Positions 21,181 to 31,700 of a DNA stretch of 64,000 bases are shown one piece after another. This stretch comes from Hermatobates lingyangjiaoensis. Lineage: Eukaryota > Arthropoda > Insecta > Hemiptera > Hermatobatidae. Where the stretch lies: assembly GCA_026182355.1 (NCBI GenBank), contig JAPFBL010000240.1, positions 310,001 to 374,000 on the forward strand, read 5' to 3'. Below the pieces are notes generated by a model that had not been told where the DNA came from, made no database searches, and worked only from the letters and a program-made list of their open reading frames with translations. A program made the translations under genes and the position numbers. Each line of letters starts with the position of its first letter. The stretch's first letter is position 1.

Positions 21181-23085
21181 CTAAACAATTCGAAATATTT
21201 ATAATATTCCAGGATTAGTGTCTGAAACCTTCAGATCAAATTTAAATCTTCACAGATAATCTCTATTCAGTGACATCATTTCGATAGATCATATTTTTTT
21301 GGAAATCGTAAATTGTTCATAGTTAGTAAAACATTTAGTTCTTTGATATTTCAAAGAATGGTAGTTAAGTACAATATTAATATGATCTTGCAGTAACATT
21401 GACATGATTTTGTTTTTGTATTTGTTATTGCCTGCGGGTGGTTTAGCTTTAGCTTTAATGTAGATTACTTAAGTATGAATGGCTGATAGATACCATTAAT
21501 TTAGTCGTTTGTTTATGTACTTGAATGCTATTCTTTAACCCTCATATTATTACTAATGAGTTTGAAATAAGTTGATTCCTATGTTTATTGATTGGTGACT
21601 AAAGCATATTTTTTTTTTTTTTTTGTAAACATGACTGTTATAAAAATACATGCTATTTGATTCAAGTGGTCGAGAAAGGGTTAAGATGGCCTTATGTAAA
21701 GCTGTTGGGTAAAATGGCTGGAGGCCAAGGCAGGCCCGGCCAACCGTTACAAATGATACTCCGTCATTAGTCATTTTACAGCTCCCAAAGCCCAATCGCC
21801 AGGGATTAAGTAATTCTCAAAGTCCTCTTTAATCCCAAATTACACCTCTCCATGTTGATTTACACTGGCTTGATTGAGACGTTAAATTTGAATAATGAAC
21901 CTCACCTTCAAAGCGCTCCTCTATTAAGGAAATGATAATTTTTCAAAGATAAATTGGTTTTGTCAGTAATTTATTGTCAAGAGCTACAAAATAATTACTA
22001 CTAAAGGTAATTGAAAGCTATCAAACTAATTTAGATGAAGAAGTTGGAGATTATAAAACTGGACATTATATAAGAACATCCATCACTTCTTCAACTAATG
22101 ACAACCAATTGAGATTTAATAGAGGCTTTGTAAGGAGAAATAATATTTCCAATACATAAAAATACTAGGACGCTAAATTAATTTATTCATCTCACTATTC
22201 CGACTTCTAATTTAAAATTAACAATTAATTCCTTTAGAACCTTCTCTATTTAAAAATACTTAATATCTTCGTTCCTTTTCAGTTAAACAAATTAAATTAA
22301 TTTTTTGCTATATATGTTCAAGAAAATAATTTTAATTAAATCCTTATGGAAATATTTAATTCAATTTAAATTCATTAGAAAAATAAATATATAAATATAT
22401 AGTGCAGCTCTAATATTTAATTAACAAAAACACAATATCAGGAATAAATTATTGATGATGACGATGAAGTGCCATATTATTCATTGGATGATAAATCAAA
22501 AGAAATTATTAAAAATTGTGCACATCTAGACAAAAATGCTCCTAAATACATCTAAAACGCATTTTTTTTTTTTTAATGGTGTTCTTTTTTTTGTTTCCTA
22601 TTAAAAATTTATTTCAAAATTTTTAAATATATATACTAGTTTTAAAAATATGTTTATATCAATAACAATTAAAGTTCAAAGATTTGTTTTTATAATGAAA
22701 ATGTAATGTAAAAAAACTAACGGTAGATATTCATATTATTAAATGTGACTATTTTTAAAAGTATATTGTCAAATAGTGTTTGTCCTGGGGTATTTATTGG
22801 CTTTGCTGATATGTCAGTTTTTGTCATTTATCACACTTAGCTGACAGGACATTAAAGGTCTTGTCACGAAGTAGTGAAGCTGTCAACTCAACTGAATGTA
22901 GTCAAACTACTTATGAAGAAATATGTTTTCAGTTTAAACATATAATTGCTTGACATAAACAAACTATTACATAATAACGGGGGGGAACGATAATTCAAAA
23001 TGTTTCCATAAAAGAAGTGTTTTGTTTTTAAGAAATAGTCAAAATGCGACTTTTCGAATTTTCAGTAGTCGCCAGTCCTCCACTG
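21181..23085. other. Unassigned DNA with a GC-balanced island (21680-21880)
   Basis: The island (GGCCAAGGCAGGCCCGGCCAA, then CTCCAAAGCCCAATCGCC-like sequence and CACACTGGCTTGATTGAGAC-like sequence) is non-repetitive within the window and could be conserved non-coding DNA. The rest is AT-rich with poly-T tracts (21610, 22562) and no recognised frames. Confidence 0.4.
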
Positions 23086-23087
23086 CT

Positions 23088-23238
23088 CATAATGGAAGTT
23101 TACCTGATGATGAACAGCAAGTGCTTGAAACGCGTAGTTCATGAACAAACAAAAAACTTCTATTCTCTGGAAACTTTGAACTATCTTTTCTACCAGCATT
23201 AGTAAATACCACATAACAGATTGCACTATTTAACGAGA
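23088..23238 (+). repeat. Family E hairpin repeat, single arm
   Basis: The core ACCTGATGATGAACAGCAAG then TGCTTGAAACGCGTAG lies at 23101-23137, followed by AAAAAACTTCTATTCTCTGG, AACTATCTTTTCTACCAGC and TTAGTAAATACCACATAAC. The order is identical to copies at 5736-6445 and 9401-9870. Confidence 0.82.
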
Positions 23239-24594
23239 TAAAAACTATTACATATAATAAGGTCTATTTTATGTTTTTCTTCTACCATCTTTTAGGTAGG
23301 ATATAAAAAGTTTAGAGCTAAGATTAGTGAGTCTCCCATCAATTGACTAAAGAATATTATATCTATGAACTCAAAATATGCAGAAAGCGCATCCATATGG
23401 CTTTTGCAGTGGTCAAGGTTTTTGATTATTATTTGTAGTGCATTGTTGAAAAAAGTAACTGCAAGTAATATTTTTTTTTTGCATTTTCAGTTGATATTTT
23501 AGTTGTTATTGGCGCCAAAAACAGTACTTTTAATTAAAGAATATACAAAATTATTTATGAAATTAATTGGAATTGGTTATCTGGAAATTATGTATAAAAA
23601 TAATTCAATACTGAACAAACAAACAAACAAGCAAAAATAAATAAAATTCATTTCTGAAAAAGAAGAAAAGGAAACACAATTGTTTTTCTAAGAGTTAAAA
23701 TCCTTTTATCTCTAAGTCGTCAAGTCTTCAATATAAAGTTGTCAAGAAGCTCCAAATATTGGCTGAATTGAAAAATGTATTGTAATTGGCATGTCAAACA
23801 GATATAGGAAAGAGTATCATAATCAATAAAGCAATAACAGATTTTGACTCACAAGCATAGAAACGAATTCTCTAAGATGCAATTCTTTTAACACTATTAT
23901 ATCCACATGCAGTTTGGTGCTAATAAACTTAACCTATAAACTAATAAACTTAACCGAGTGCAACAAACATATTACCGACAATCATTGGAGGATATTACTC
24001 AATATCATATAATACACTTAAACTCTGGCAGGAATGGACGCATCGATATGGAATATGATCAGTGGTTGAATTATGAAAACAAAATCCAGTATACAACATT
24101 GAAACTCCTCTTCAATAGAAAAACTATCTTCATGCCGGTGTTATTGAAGATGAAGTAGAAGGAGATATCAAGGAGCTCGATAATGATATAATCATAGATT
24201 GGAATACGATAAATGACTAAATAGAGTGTCAGAAATTTTTCTGACATGTAGAATTGAGACTCCTGGTGTCGTAATACCATTGCTTGACAGCAACAAGCAA
24301 CATCATGCAAAGGCTCCAAGATATTGAAAATGAAGAAAACTAATAATATTTAAACGGAGATCCGAGTAATAATTTAAAAATTAAATAAAAACAGAAACAT
24401 CATGGCGCATTGGTGTAGAACATTACAGCAAACTTAAGTATACTTAGAAACATTAAACTGCAAAATTAAGTTTGGCTTTGATACATGTCAGTTCTGACTG
24501 ATTAATCAGCAAATGTAAAAGTAAAGAAAGCTCCTGAAGATGAAAAAACTATTCTTTTACATGAAATAATAGCAATTTATTATGAACTTGCAGA
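23239..24594. other. AT-rich unassigned DNA
   Basis: No domain recognised. A 66-codon plus-strand frame (23958-24158, MQQTYYRQSLEDITQYH...) and following Asp/Glu-rich codons could be debris of the neighbouring Helitron, but I have no motif to support this. Confidence 0.4.
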
Positions 24595-25725
24595 TGAACC
24601 TGTCTTTGACGTTATTTTACAAAACTTCAGAGGTGATACGTGGTATTTCAAAATATTATTAGAAAAATTATAGAATAGGAAAAAATATATTATTAGCACA
24701 GTGTTAAGTAAGTGCCTCTGTATAGATCACATTAGCTGTCTGCTCTTCAGGTGCATGGAAGAACAGAGTTAGAACCCCTGACTCTTGAGCAAGCACCATA
24801 CAGTTGACCAGGTGAGAAACACTTAGTTCACTCACTTCAATTCCTACCGTAGACATAGTTTGGTCTTGCGACTTATTTTCCGTCTTTGCGAAACAGACGC
24901 TGACGGGAAATAGCAACCGTTTGAATTGAAAGGGACAGTTGCTGGGTATCAATAGTACGCGTGGTGTAAAAACTGACTCCCCAGTACTACACCCAGTCAT
25001 AATGTCTATCTCTATGGTGTATCTGTGCAGAGCAAGAATTCAGAGTCATGTCCGTTGCACATTTTTGGGAGACTCAAGTTTCATAACAACATGATTGGTG
25101 CTCCTACTTTAAGTTTTATACTCATGTGCAGGCCGTCCAGGAGGAGTCACGGAGTCAAGAAATGCAATTGGATTATGAACTGCTTCCTCATAAAATAATC
25201 ACTTTGTTTACTGACTTGTAAGTTCTTTCTTCAGCTTGATATAGCGTAAGAACTTGTTTGTTGATTTTTCCAGCCTGTTTATTCGTAAGGGTTGAGAATT
25301 GCTCGTTCACAAAGCCAGTTATTCTGAAGAGATGGCAGATCTTGAACTTCGGGAAACACCTTGTCAATTATCTCTTACTGGGAGCTTAAATGCAAATGAA
25401 ATTGAAATCAACTAATAATACCTACTTGTTATATCTGTATATTTTCAAAAGAAACATATCTGTTTAGTTAGTTAAAGACAGCTTAAAAGTTCATATCTTC
25501 GCTTCTACGTTGAATTGTCATTCCAATCAAAGCTTAGATTTTAAGTTAGCATACACGAACCAACTTTCAAAGTTTCTGCTTGCTTATGGTGGCTCATTTT
25601 ACTTGTTACAAAATTTTGCGGACAAACCGACAGACAGAAATTTTTCTAAAGGTGGATTCGGTTTCTCTAATGAATGAAACGTAAAGGTAACTTCAAATGA
25701 GTCAGTTGATAGTCTATCTATAACT
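24595..25725 (-). mobile_element. Helitron copy, 3' half, decayed
   Basis: It contains helicase remnants on the minus strand (24704-25295). The flanks (24600-24703 and 25370-25720) each have a homologue in the same order at 57285-57380 and 57540-57870. Shared blocks include TACGTGGTATT.AAAATA on one side and TTTTTCTAA.GGTGGATTCGG on the other. I did not identify the 5' TC end or a 3' hairpin-CTRR end with confidence, so element boundaries are approximate. Confidence 0.75.
24704..25295 (-). pseudogene. Helitron helicase (Pif1-like), C-terminal part
   Basis: Minus-strand translation runs INKQVLTLYQAEERTYKSVN, EEAVHNPIAFLDSVTPPG, HMSIKLKVGAPIMLL, a stop, NLSLPKMCNGHDS, then MTGCSTGESVFTPRVLLIPS, FQFKRLLFPVSVCFAKTENK, SQDQTMSTVGIEV and the C-terminal HAPEEQTANVIY. 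This is the order of Helitron RepHel helicase ends (LKVGAPIMLLRNL...LCNGTR...ITG...FPVR..FAMTINKSQGQT). The GQ of SQGQT is changed to DQ and the final SR-containing motif is lost. At least one stop and two frameshifts make it non-functional. Confidence 0.93.
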
Positions 25726-26638
25726 TGATTTATATAGATAGCAATCATTGAAATTCAACATATGCAATTGTTTGTATATTCAACTGGACGTTCTATGACC
25801 AAACTTGATACCGGATAACAACATCTATAACAAAGAAGAAGATACCACATAGTATAAAACTACAATTCTTGTAACTTAATTTGCCAAAGAAAAGCTTATT
25901 ATGCTAAATTCAAAATGACAACCTAGCTATACAAAGAAGAGCATAGATACAGGTATCAGAACATACAATACAGATACTGGTATAACCCCATATGAATGTC
26001 GAATTTACTACAGACAAAGGTCGATTTTCATAAAACAAGTAAGTATACAAAATGGAAAGTGGTCAATGATTGAAGTATACTTATAACTAATAAAACAGCT
26101 CAATTTATTATTTTCGTATGTTTTATAGAAATCCCAAACTTACTAAGATTAAAGTAAGTTTGTTACTTATCTTTTGTTAAATTCAAACATGATTCAAATA
26201 TTAAGGTTTTTTTTTTTAAATCTTTATATGTTCATAATTCTAATCCACATTTTTTACGAACATGAATTTATTTTATATAATTTATAAATTATATGTTATG
26301 TAATTTAAGTGTGTAATCCTGAAACATATACCCGTAGTTTATGAAAGGGAACCTATCAATAAATTCCTATTTACAGTTTAACTGAATAAAAAAGAAAAAA
26401 AAATTCTTTTTTTTTCACTGTCGAATCGAATTCCCGATGATCTGAAAAAATTAGAAAATATTTTTTTTATCAAAAAAAATTGAAATTTTTAGTATCAAAA
26501 TTTGTTTTGAAATAGTTAATCTTTCTATTCAACATGTTGTAAATAATCTATTTTGTCTCACACGTCAGAATTTTTATATTTTATTGGCAAACTATTTCTT
26601 TTTCATTATTGAAAAATCTTCCAGTGGTGAATTCACGA
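25726..26638. other. AT-rich unassigned DNA
   Basis: Includes poly-T runs at 26206 and 26404. No domain or repeat family recognised. Confidence 0.5.
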
Positions 26639-26639
26639 G

Positions 26640-26893
26640 AGAACAACGTAGGCGAAAGATTAACCCTTTGTGATACCATGCAATGAACATTGATTCTATA
26701 TTTTAACTAACTCAAGTGTATTTAGAGTAGGGATCTATAATGAGTACCTGACATCGTAAAGGCAAGGGACAGATTGCATCAACGTCCACAAATTTATTCA
26801 TCTTCCGCGTGAATCAAGGATCAAAGTGGGTATTGAACCCTGGGCCTGGCAGTCTAAAAGCGAGAACGTTGTCACTGGGCTAGCCTGACTCAT
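26640..26893 (-). mobile_element. tRNA-derived SINE copy
   Basis: On the minus strand the head reads GAGTCAGGCTAGCCCAGTG (A-box-like), followed by the B-box region GGGTTCAATACCCAC. The body reads AAATTTGTGGACGTTG, GATGTCAGGTACTCATTATAG and ATCCCTACTCTAAATACAC. The 3' tail is lost near 26650. It is the same family as 33188-33511. Confidence 0.85.
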
Positions 26894-26949
26894 ATTGAGA
26901 GAAAAGAAGAATATACATACTGATCATTATCATTATACATATATATATA

Positions 26950-27092
26950 TGGTATATAAACGGTGACTGAGTGTTTGTCAAAACTCACGAGTTCTGATGT
27001 CTGAATGGACTGGAGCGTTGTCGTGATGAAAAAACCAGCCTCCACTCTTCCTAATTTCTGGCCACCTCTAACCATCTCGTACAAACATCAAC
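26950..27092 (-). pseudogene. Mariner-type transposase fragment
   Basis: In one minus-strand frame, WFFHHDNAPVHSDIRTREF followed by a stop matches the second catalytic Asp block (HHDNAP.HTA) of mariner-family transposases. Eroded residues resembling the linker to PPYSPDL follow. No TIRs were found. It sits directly upstream of a SINE and (TA)n at 26936-26950. Confidence 0.75.
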
Positions 27093-27647
27093 AAAAAATA
27101 AAGTTGAAAATAGATTTAAAGGACTTCAAAACGAGTACAAATCCATTAGAGATCCGAAATATTTTTCAATGACAAGTACTAGTAACAAAGAAGAAAAAGT
27201 AAAAATTATTTATTATCATAAATTTTCTTTCTTAAAAGTGAAGAAGTAAGTACCAATGTTATCAATCATATAATCTTACAAAAAAGATGTGAGTTTTTAA
27301 ATTAAAAGTCATTCTATTTAAAATTCTAACTGAAATTTTTTATAATAAATTTCTTCAGAGATTAAATTACAGTACTTTAAAAATCATGATTTTGTGTTAT
27401 ATATTATATATTCGTACTTCAACTAATTAATTCATTGTGGATGGTTTTTAATTACAAATTCATACAAGAAATATCGTTTCTAGGTGTAGAAGCAAAATTT
27501 AAAACTTTGGAAAAGTTACTCTTTATCCTATTCTATCAAATAATCTATTTTCCCAATAAACGTTTAAATTTTCACTCATTCAATCATAAATCTATAGACA
27601 TTCCTTATTAAAGGTTTAGTTATGTATACAAATTGAAGTAAAGTAAA
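27093..27647. other. AT-rich unassigned DNA
   Basis: No frame or repeat recognised. Confidence 0.5.
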
Positions 27648-27803
27648 TCAAAAGTTCATTGACCCTTTTTCGTTGCAACATGCAGGTGCTCCTCCTGCGA
27701 CTCGGTAACCTTGAGTAGACCCAAAGCACTTGCTCTGGCCAGAAACGGAAGACCCGCACTTCAGCAAAGCGCCATCAATTAAAGGATGCATTCCCTTCGA
27801 CAT
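27648..27803 (-). other. GC-balanced 51-codon open frame, possible small gene or exon
   Basis: In an otherwise AT-rich area, about 130 bp rise to over 50% GC. The minus-strand frame starts MSKGMHPLIDGALLKCG and ends ACCNEKGSMNF then stop, with four Cys. I recognise no family and see no signal peptide. A poly-A-rich run upstream in its sense and AT-rich flanks give no clear splice sites. It could equally be a fragment of a structured RNA or transposon. Confidence 0.3.
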
Positions 27804-28018
27804 CTTCAATGCATTTTTTTTTTTTTAATTAAATAATTTAACAGAATCAAGGTAGAAAATGTAATAAAATTTCTTTTTGTGTAAAACATAACGAAATGAA
27901 CAAAGTAATGAAGTTATATTTTCAACAGTAAAATATCCTAGAGGATTTTATTTACCTTTTATATGATCAAATAATGTCCACCAATGTGATTCTATACACA
28001 CACATATATTAGTGTATT
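27804..28018. other. AT-rich unassigned DNA
   Basis: Poly-T and poly-A runs, with short (CA)n/(TA) near 27995. Confidence 0.5.
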
Positions 28019-28263
28019 TGGGGAGCAGGCCTTCATCTATACAAGTTTTATTAAAACTTAATGCCTATTTCTAATTTCACACCTTTTCGAGTTAATTTTT
28101 CCCATCTTCTGACCTCTGGCTTCCAAGAGTTCGGGACTAGATATATTAATTCTCTTGGAGAATTAATCTTGGCTTCCCGAACTCTTGGAAGCCAGAGGTC
28201 AGAAGATGGGAAAAATTAACTCGAAAAGGTGTGAAATTAGAAATAGGCATAAGTTTTAATAAA

Positions 28264-28264
<1 letters not shown>
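28019..28264. repeat. Foldback repeat family H
   Basis: The left arm (AACTTAATGCCTATTTCTAA through CTCTGGCTTCCAAGAGTTCG) and right arm (CGAACTCTTGGAAGCCAGAG to AGAAATAGGCATAAGTTTTA) are nearly perfect complements of about 100 bp, around a short spacer at 28141-28172. The motif AGAAGATGGGAAAAATTAAC followed by TCGAAAAGG is the family's version of the hairpin core. Confidence 0.9.

Positions 28265-28310
<46 letters not shown>
28265..28310. repeat. (CA)n then (TA)n microsatellite
   Basis: (AC)n to 28290, then TA to 28310, between two different foldbacks. Confidence 0.95.
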
Positions 28311-28485
28311 AAGATTTAACATAAACACGTGAAATAACAATCAATGATCAAATCACAAAATGAAATGGGAAAACAAGACTACGATCTTTCAACCGTAACA
28401 AGCGGTCTTCAACAGTGTCAAAAACCCTTTCGTATTGTGGTTTGATCATTGATTGTTATTTCACGTGTTTGAGTGAAATCTTGTT
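28311..28485. repeat. Foldback repeat family A, copy 6 (asymmetric)
   Basis: The left arm is complete (AAGATTTAACATAAACACG to CAAGCGGTCTTC). The right arm is truncated to TATTGTGGTTTGATCATTG plus ATTTCACGTGTTTGAGTG. (TA)n lies on both sides (28291-28310 and 28486-28501). Confidence 0.9.
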
Positions 28486-28499
28486 ATATATATATATAT

Positions 28500-28735
28500 A
28501 TTTATATTGTTTTATATATTTTGGGAGCTGACCTTCTTTTAAACAGATTTTGTTTAATGCACAGGTTATTTTTAATCCTGTACGTGTCCTTAATACTTTT
28601 ACTAGTTTTCTTACACAAGTTTTCCACTTCTCTGGTAAAATATAAATCAATTCATCAAATGATTTATTTTTAAGATTGACGAAATTCCCGACGTTTCAGT
28701 TGGAATTGAACTAACCATTTTGAAAAAGAAACCAT
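28500..28735 (-). repeat. 3' region of a PLE-like repeat with GAAACGTCGG hairpin
   Basis: On the minus strand, AGTT and AACT pair immediately before GAAACGTCGGGAATTTCG (28688-28712). It lies downstream, in the same orientation, of the GIY-YIG frame at 29207-29479. The adjoining part near 28515-28560 (GGGAGCTGACCTTC, then CAGATTTTGTTT) resembles 28019-28060 (GGGAGCAGGCCTTC). This is the best local evidence that the hairpin motif is the 3' end of PLE-type elements. Confidence 0.65.
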
Positions 28736-29034
28736 TAACAAAATGTAAATTATTTGAAAAACTAATAACTATTATTAAAAATAACTAATAACCTATAACT
28801 GATAAACCTAATAATTAATAAACTAATAACCAATAACTGTATAAACTAATAAATTAAACTAATAAACTAATAACCAATTATAAAATCTGAAATATACGTT
28901 TCACATTCACTTAAAACCTATACATAAACTTTACATCAACAGGTTTAATCAGGTTTTGAACAGGTTTCTCTTTATTACACTATCTAATTATTATGTTCTT
29001 TTTACGTGTGTGACTTTAAAATTCTAGAAAAATA
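28736..29034. other. AT-rich spacer with AACTAATAA tandem units
   Basis: Short imperfect repeats of AATAACTAATAAC/AAACTAATAA at about 28755-28880 separate the GIY-YIG remnant from its presumed 3' hairpin. No coding signal. Confidence 0.6.
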
Positions 29035-29720
29035 AGTCGTCTGATCGTTAAGGTTTAAGGTTTGGTTTCTTCTCCTTTATACCTAACGATTCCATCATAT
29101 ATAGCCTCCTGTAGTCTTTTTCATGATATAATGCTTGAATATTGTCCTCTAGTGTTATTCGGTCTAGTTTGAACTTATGTATGTATAGTTATTGGGTTAG
29201 AGGTGGTTAGTATGGATGTTCTTGCGGTACTCCGGCAGCCAAGTGCATCGTAAGTCGGCGTGAAAGTGTAGAACCAATATAGCTTGCCTTAAGGAGCACA
29301 CACTCTCCTATGGTACAGTTGTAACTGTACACTATATTGGTTTTCTGTAGTTTCATTCTTTGTTGCAAGTTGTTCCTAATTATAAGATATACAGTGGTCG
29401 AATAGCTAGAATAAACGCTAAAGTTTACCTTGCCTGCAGAGTTAACACATGCTGTATTTGATTTAATTATCGCCTTCAAAATTCATTCGTCCTTCTTAAA
29501 TTCATTAGCAAATTAGTTCCTGTAATATACAGTTTGAATTCTTCTTTCTTCAGGCAGCTGATTATCCTGAACGTTTCCTTGATATTAAATTGATAATGTA
29601 TTTCTTTAAAAATATTGTCGAACTGTTTGTTGCTGTAACCATTGTTAACCAATAATTATTTTATCTTTTTACTGCTTAGTGAAAGAAAGAACAGTCAAAT
29701 GCCGTCTTGAAAGCTCTATT
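29035..29720 (-). pseudogene. Penelope-like element, RT-to-GIY-YIG remnant
   Basis: The minus-strand frame at 29207-29479 reads VYLIIRNNLQQRMKLQKTNI, VYSYNCTIGECV, SYIGSTLSRRLTMHLAAGVP. This is the zinc-site and GIY-YIG entry of PLE endonucleases (Y.C....C......YIG.T...L.RRL..H...G), which nick DNA for target-primed reverse transcription. Upstream in sense (29480-29640), NNGYSNKQFDNIFKEIHYQF leads in from the RT end. Downstream (29060-29140), IQALYHEKDYRRLYI matches the endonuclease C-terminal part. Stops at several points show decay. Confidence 0.85.
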
Positions 29721-30213
29721 TTATGGAAATATCAAAATGCACAAACCAGGCGACCCCTTACAAAATATAATTTATAAAAACAACTTTGTTTTTAAGTTGT
29801 TTAGTGGTGCCAATTATGTGTTTAATGTGATTTTTCCCTTTGTAATTGTCTTATCAATCTGTTGGAAAGTTTTGTTTTATTAACATTATTACTCCTCTAT
29901 TATTGAAAAAATTTATATTTTTTTTCAAAAAATCTTATTTCCTTGAGTTCATTTGCAATATCTCAGTTACTTATACTAGCATCATTTCAGACGTTGCAAT
30001 AAACTATTATTCTTGTGTATATATCTTTGTTTGATAATATTTGATTTTCTTGTTTTCCACTGTTTTATAGACACATGGAAAAGGTTTTAGCAAAAAACTA
30101 AACGTCGAAATTTGAAGGTTTGATTTTGAACTGAAGAAAAAGAAAACATTTCCCTATTTATTTTATTAGACGGTCGTTTATATCAACTGAAATAGTTCAT
30201 AGGAGATAAACAT

Positions 30214-30214
<1 letters not shown>
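29721..30214 (-). other. AT-rich DNA, possible eroded PLE reverse transcriptase
   Basis: By position this should encode the RT of the adjacent PLE on the minus strand, but I can follow only scattered residues and no catalytic YxDD box. Two short plus-strand frames here are unconvincing. Confidence 0.3.
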
Positions 30215-30245
<31 letters not shown>

Positions 30246-30490
30246 AATAAAATAAATTCAAAACGAAGGAAACACACAGAAAGACACAGACATAACTCAC
30301 ATCGATATTTCGACCATCGTCGTCATCAGGAGGTGTGAAGAGCGAAGAGTCCCGCAAGAAGTCACCGCCCTGCCTTCTTGCGGGACTCTTCGCTCTTCAC
30401 ACCTCCTGATGACGACGATGGTTGAAATATCGATGTGAGTTATGTCTGTGTCTTTCTGTGTGTTTCCTTCGTTTTGAATTTATTTTATTT
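30215..30490. repeat. Foldback repeat, GAAATATCGATG type, in (TA)n
   Basis: After (TA)n (30215-30243) the left arm starts AAATTCAAAACGAAGGAAAC and the right arm ends GTTTCCTTCGTTTTGAATTT. The arms are about 110 bp and nearly perfect, with a centre of GCGGGACTCTTCGCTC/GAGCGAAGAGTCCCGC. The core CTCCTGATGACGACGATGG then TTGAAATATCGATGTGAG is at 30401-30441. The relative at 13377-13511 has only one arm. Confidence 0.93.
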
Positions 30491-30513
30491 AAAAAAGTCT
30501 TCTGGACCGTTTC

Positions 30514-30514
<1 letters not shown>

Positions 30515-30552
<38 letters not shown>

Positions 30553-30572
30553 TATATATATATATATATATA
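30515..30572. repeat. (TA)n microsatellite
   Basis: Interrupted TA array of nearly 60 bp. Confidence 0.95.
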
Positions 30573-30829
30573 AAATGAGAAGAATGATTAATGCAAAAGA
30601 AGAAAAAGCTCTACTGCTACTCCTCCTTGGAGACTATGGTTTAAGCTATTAATACGGTAACATAAAAACCAACAAACCTGGCAACCCGCTTCGACCGATC
30701 ATTAGCCGAGATTCCTACCCCTGCATACCAACTGGAACAGTTCCTTAGTTCCTTAACAACTTGCTTTCTCCATTTGTCCCTAATTGGTTTCTCAGTGCAT
30801 TAGTTTTGCATAAATTGTTTCCACTCAAC
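30573..30829. other. GC-balanced island, unassigned
   Basis: 30620-30790 (GGCAACCCGCTTCGACCGAT, CTACCCCTGCATACCAACTG) is non-repetitive in the window and without an obvious frame. It is a conserved-element candidate, or 5' PLE sequence. Confidence 0.3.
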
Positions 30830-31700
30830 GCAAAATCTTTATTTACCAACATCTGAATGGATCAAACAGTAGATTAAATTCTTAAAATAAGCTTATCCAG
30901 ATGATAGTCTGATACGTTGTATTTGCAAATCTGTACCAAAAAATGCATTTCATTTTTTTTTTTTTTAAAAAAGTCGCTTTTTCCTTCTCTTGATGAATAA
31001 ATGTAGCAGCAAACTTATGGAATACCCATGGCATCACCCTTGAGGGCAATTTATAAACTCATTCATATCATTGAGAACAAAATTTTCTTAAACACATGAT
31101 AGTCTGTCACCTATGTCAATTATACCCTTCACTTGTTTTTTCTTTTTTTTGATTAAAGAGAACTAGAAGATACTAGACCTTGACTTCAAGGTTGAACGTA
31201 GGAACAAAAGCAAAATACCATTTCTTGATTTACTTATTAGCAGTAGAGGATTATTTTATAACCAGAATATGAACAAATATATATTAATTCAGAGAGTATT
31301 CTGACAGATATAAAGAGACTATATTTTCAATCTATGAAAAAAAAATCCCCTTACGGATTGTACCTTTTTCTTTTTAGAAGCTATCGTTTCAACTACATTA
31401 CATTAATAAATCAACACTTTGAAGAGATATAAAGAGAACACAAATATTTTTTATTCAAATAAAATTGCTTGATAATCATTATTGTTGAAAAACTTGCACT
31501 AGCTGACAAGTGAGTACCAAAATTTTAACAAAAAACAGATAAAGGAAAAGAAGTAATATATCTTCAGTATAGCACCAACCATTTGGTTTCCAATCAGTTT
31601 GAACTACCTTGGGCCTTCCCAAGGTGAACTTAAATTAAGAAATAAAATTTTATTAAGATGGATAAAGCCAATCGGGAATGCATATTAAACAATCGACAGG
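30830..31700 (+). pseudogene. Penelope-like reverse transcriptase remnant
   Basis: Plus-strand pieces in order: SLYLPTSEWIKQ (RT motif 2-like region), MASPLRAIYKLIHIIENKIF (equivalent of the GxxMGSPL...LANIFM motif B), SVTYVNYT where the catalytic YVDDT stood, and LDFKVERRNKSKIPFLDLLI (equivalent of FT.E.E.N..LPFLDLLI). Loss of the DD pair and the frameshifts make it dead. The assignment is by motif order; sequence between the motifs is poorly conserved. Confidence 0.6.

Noticed and set aside
23958..24158. 66-codon plus-strand frame as part of the Helitron
   Set aside because: Opposite strand to the helicase and no recognisable Rep or replication-protein motif.
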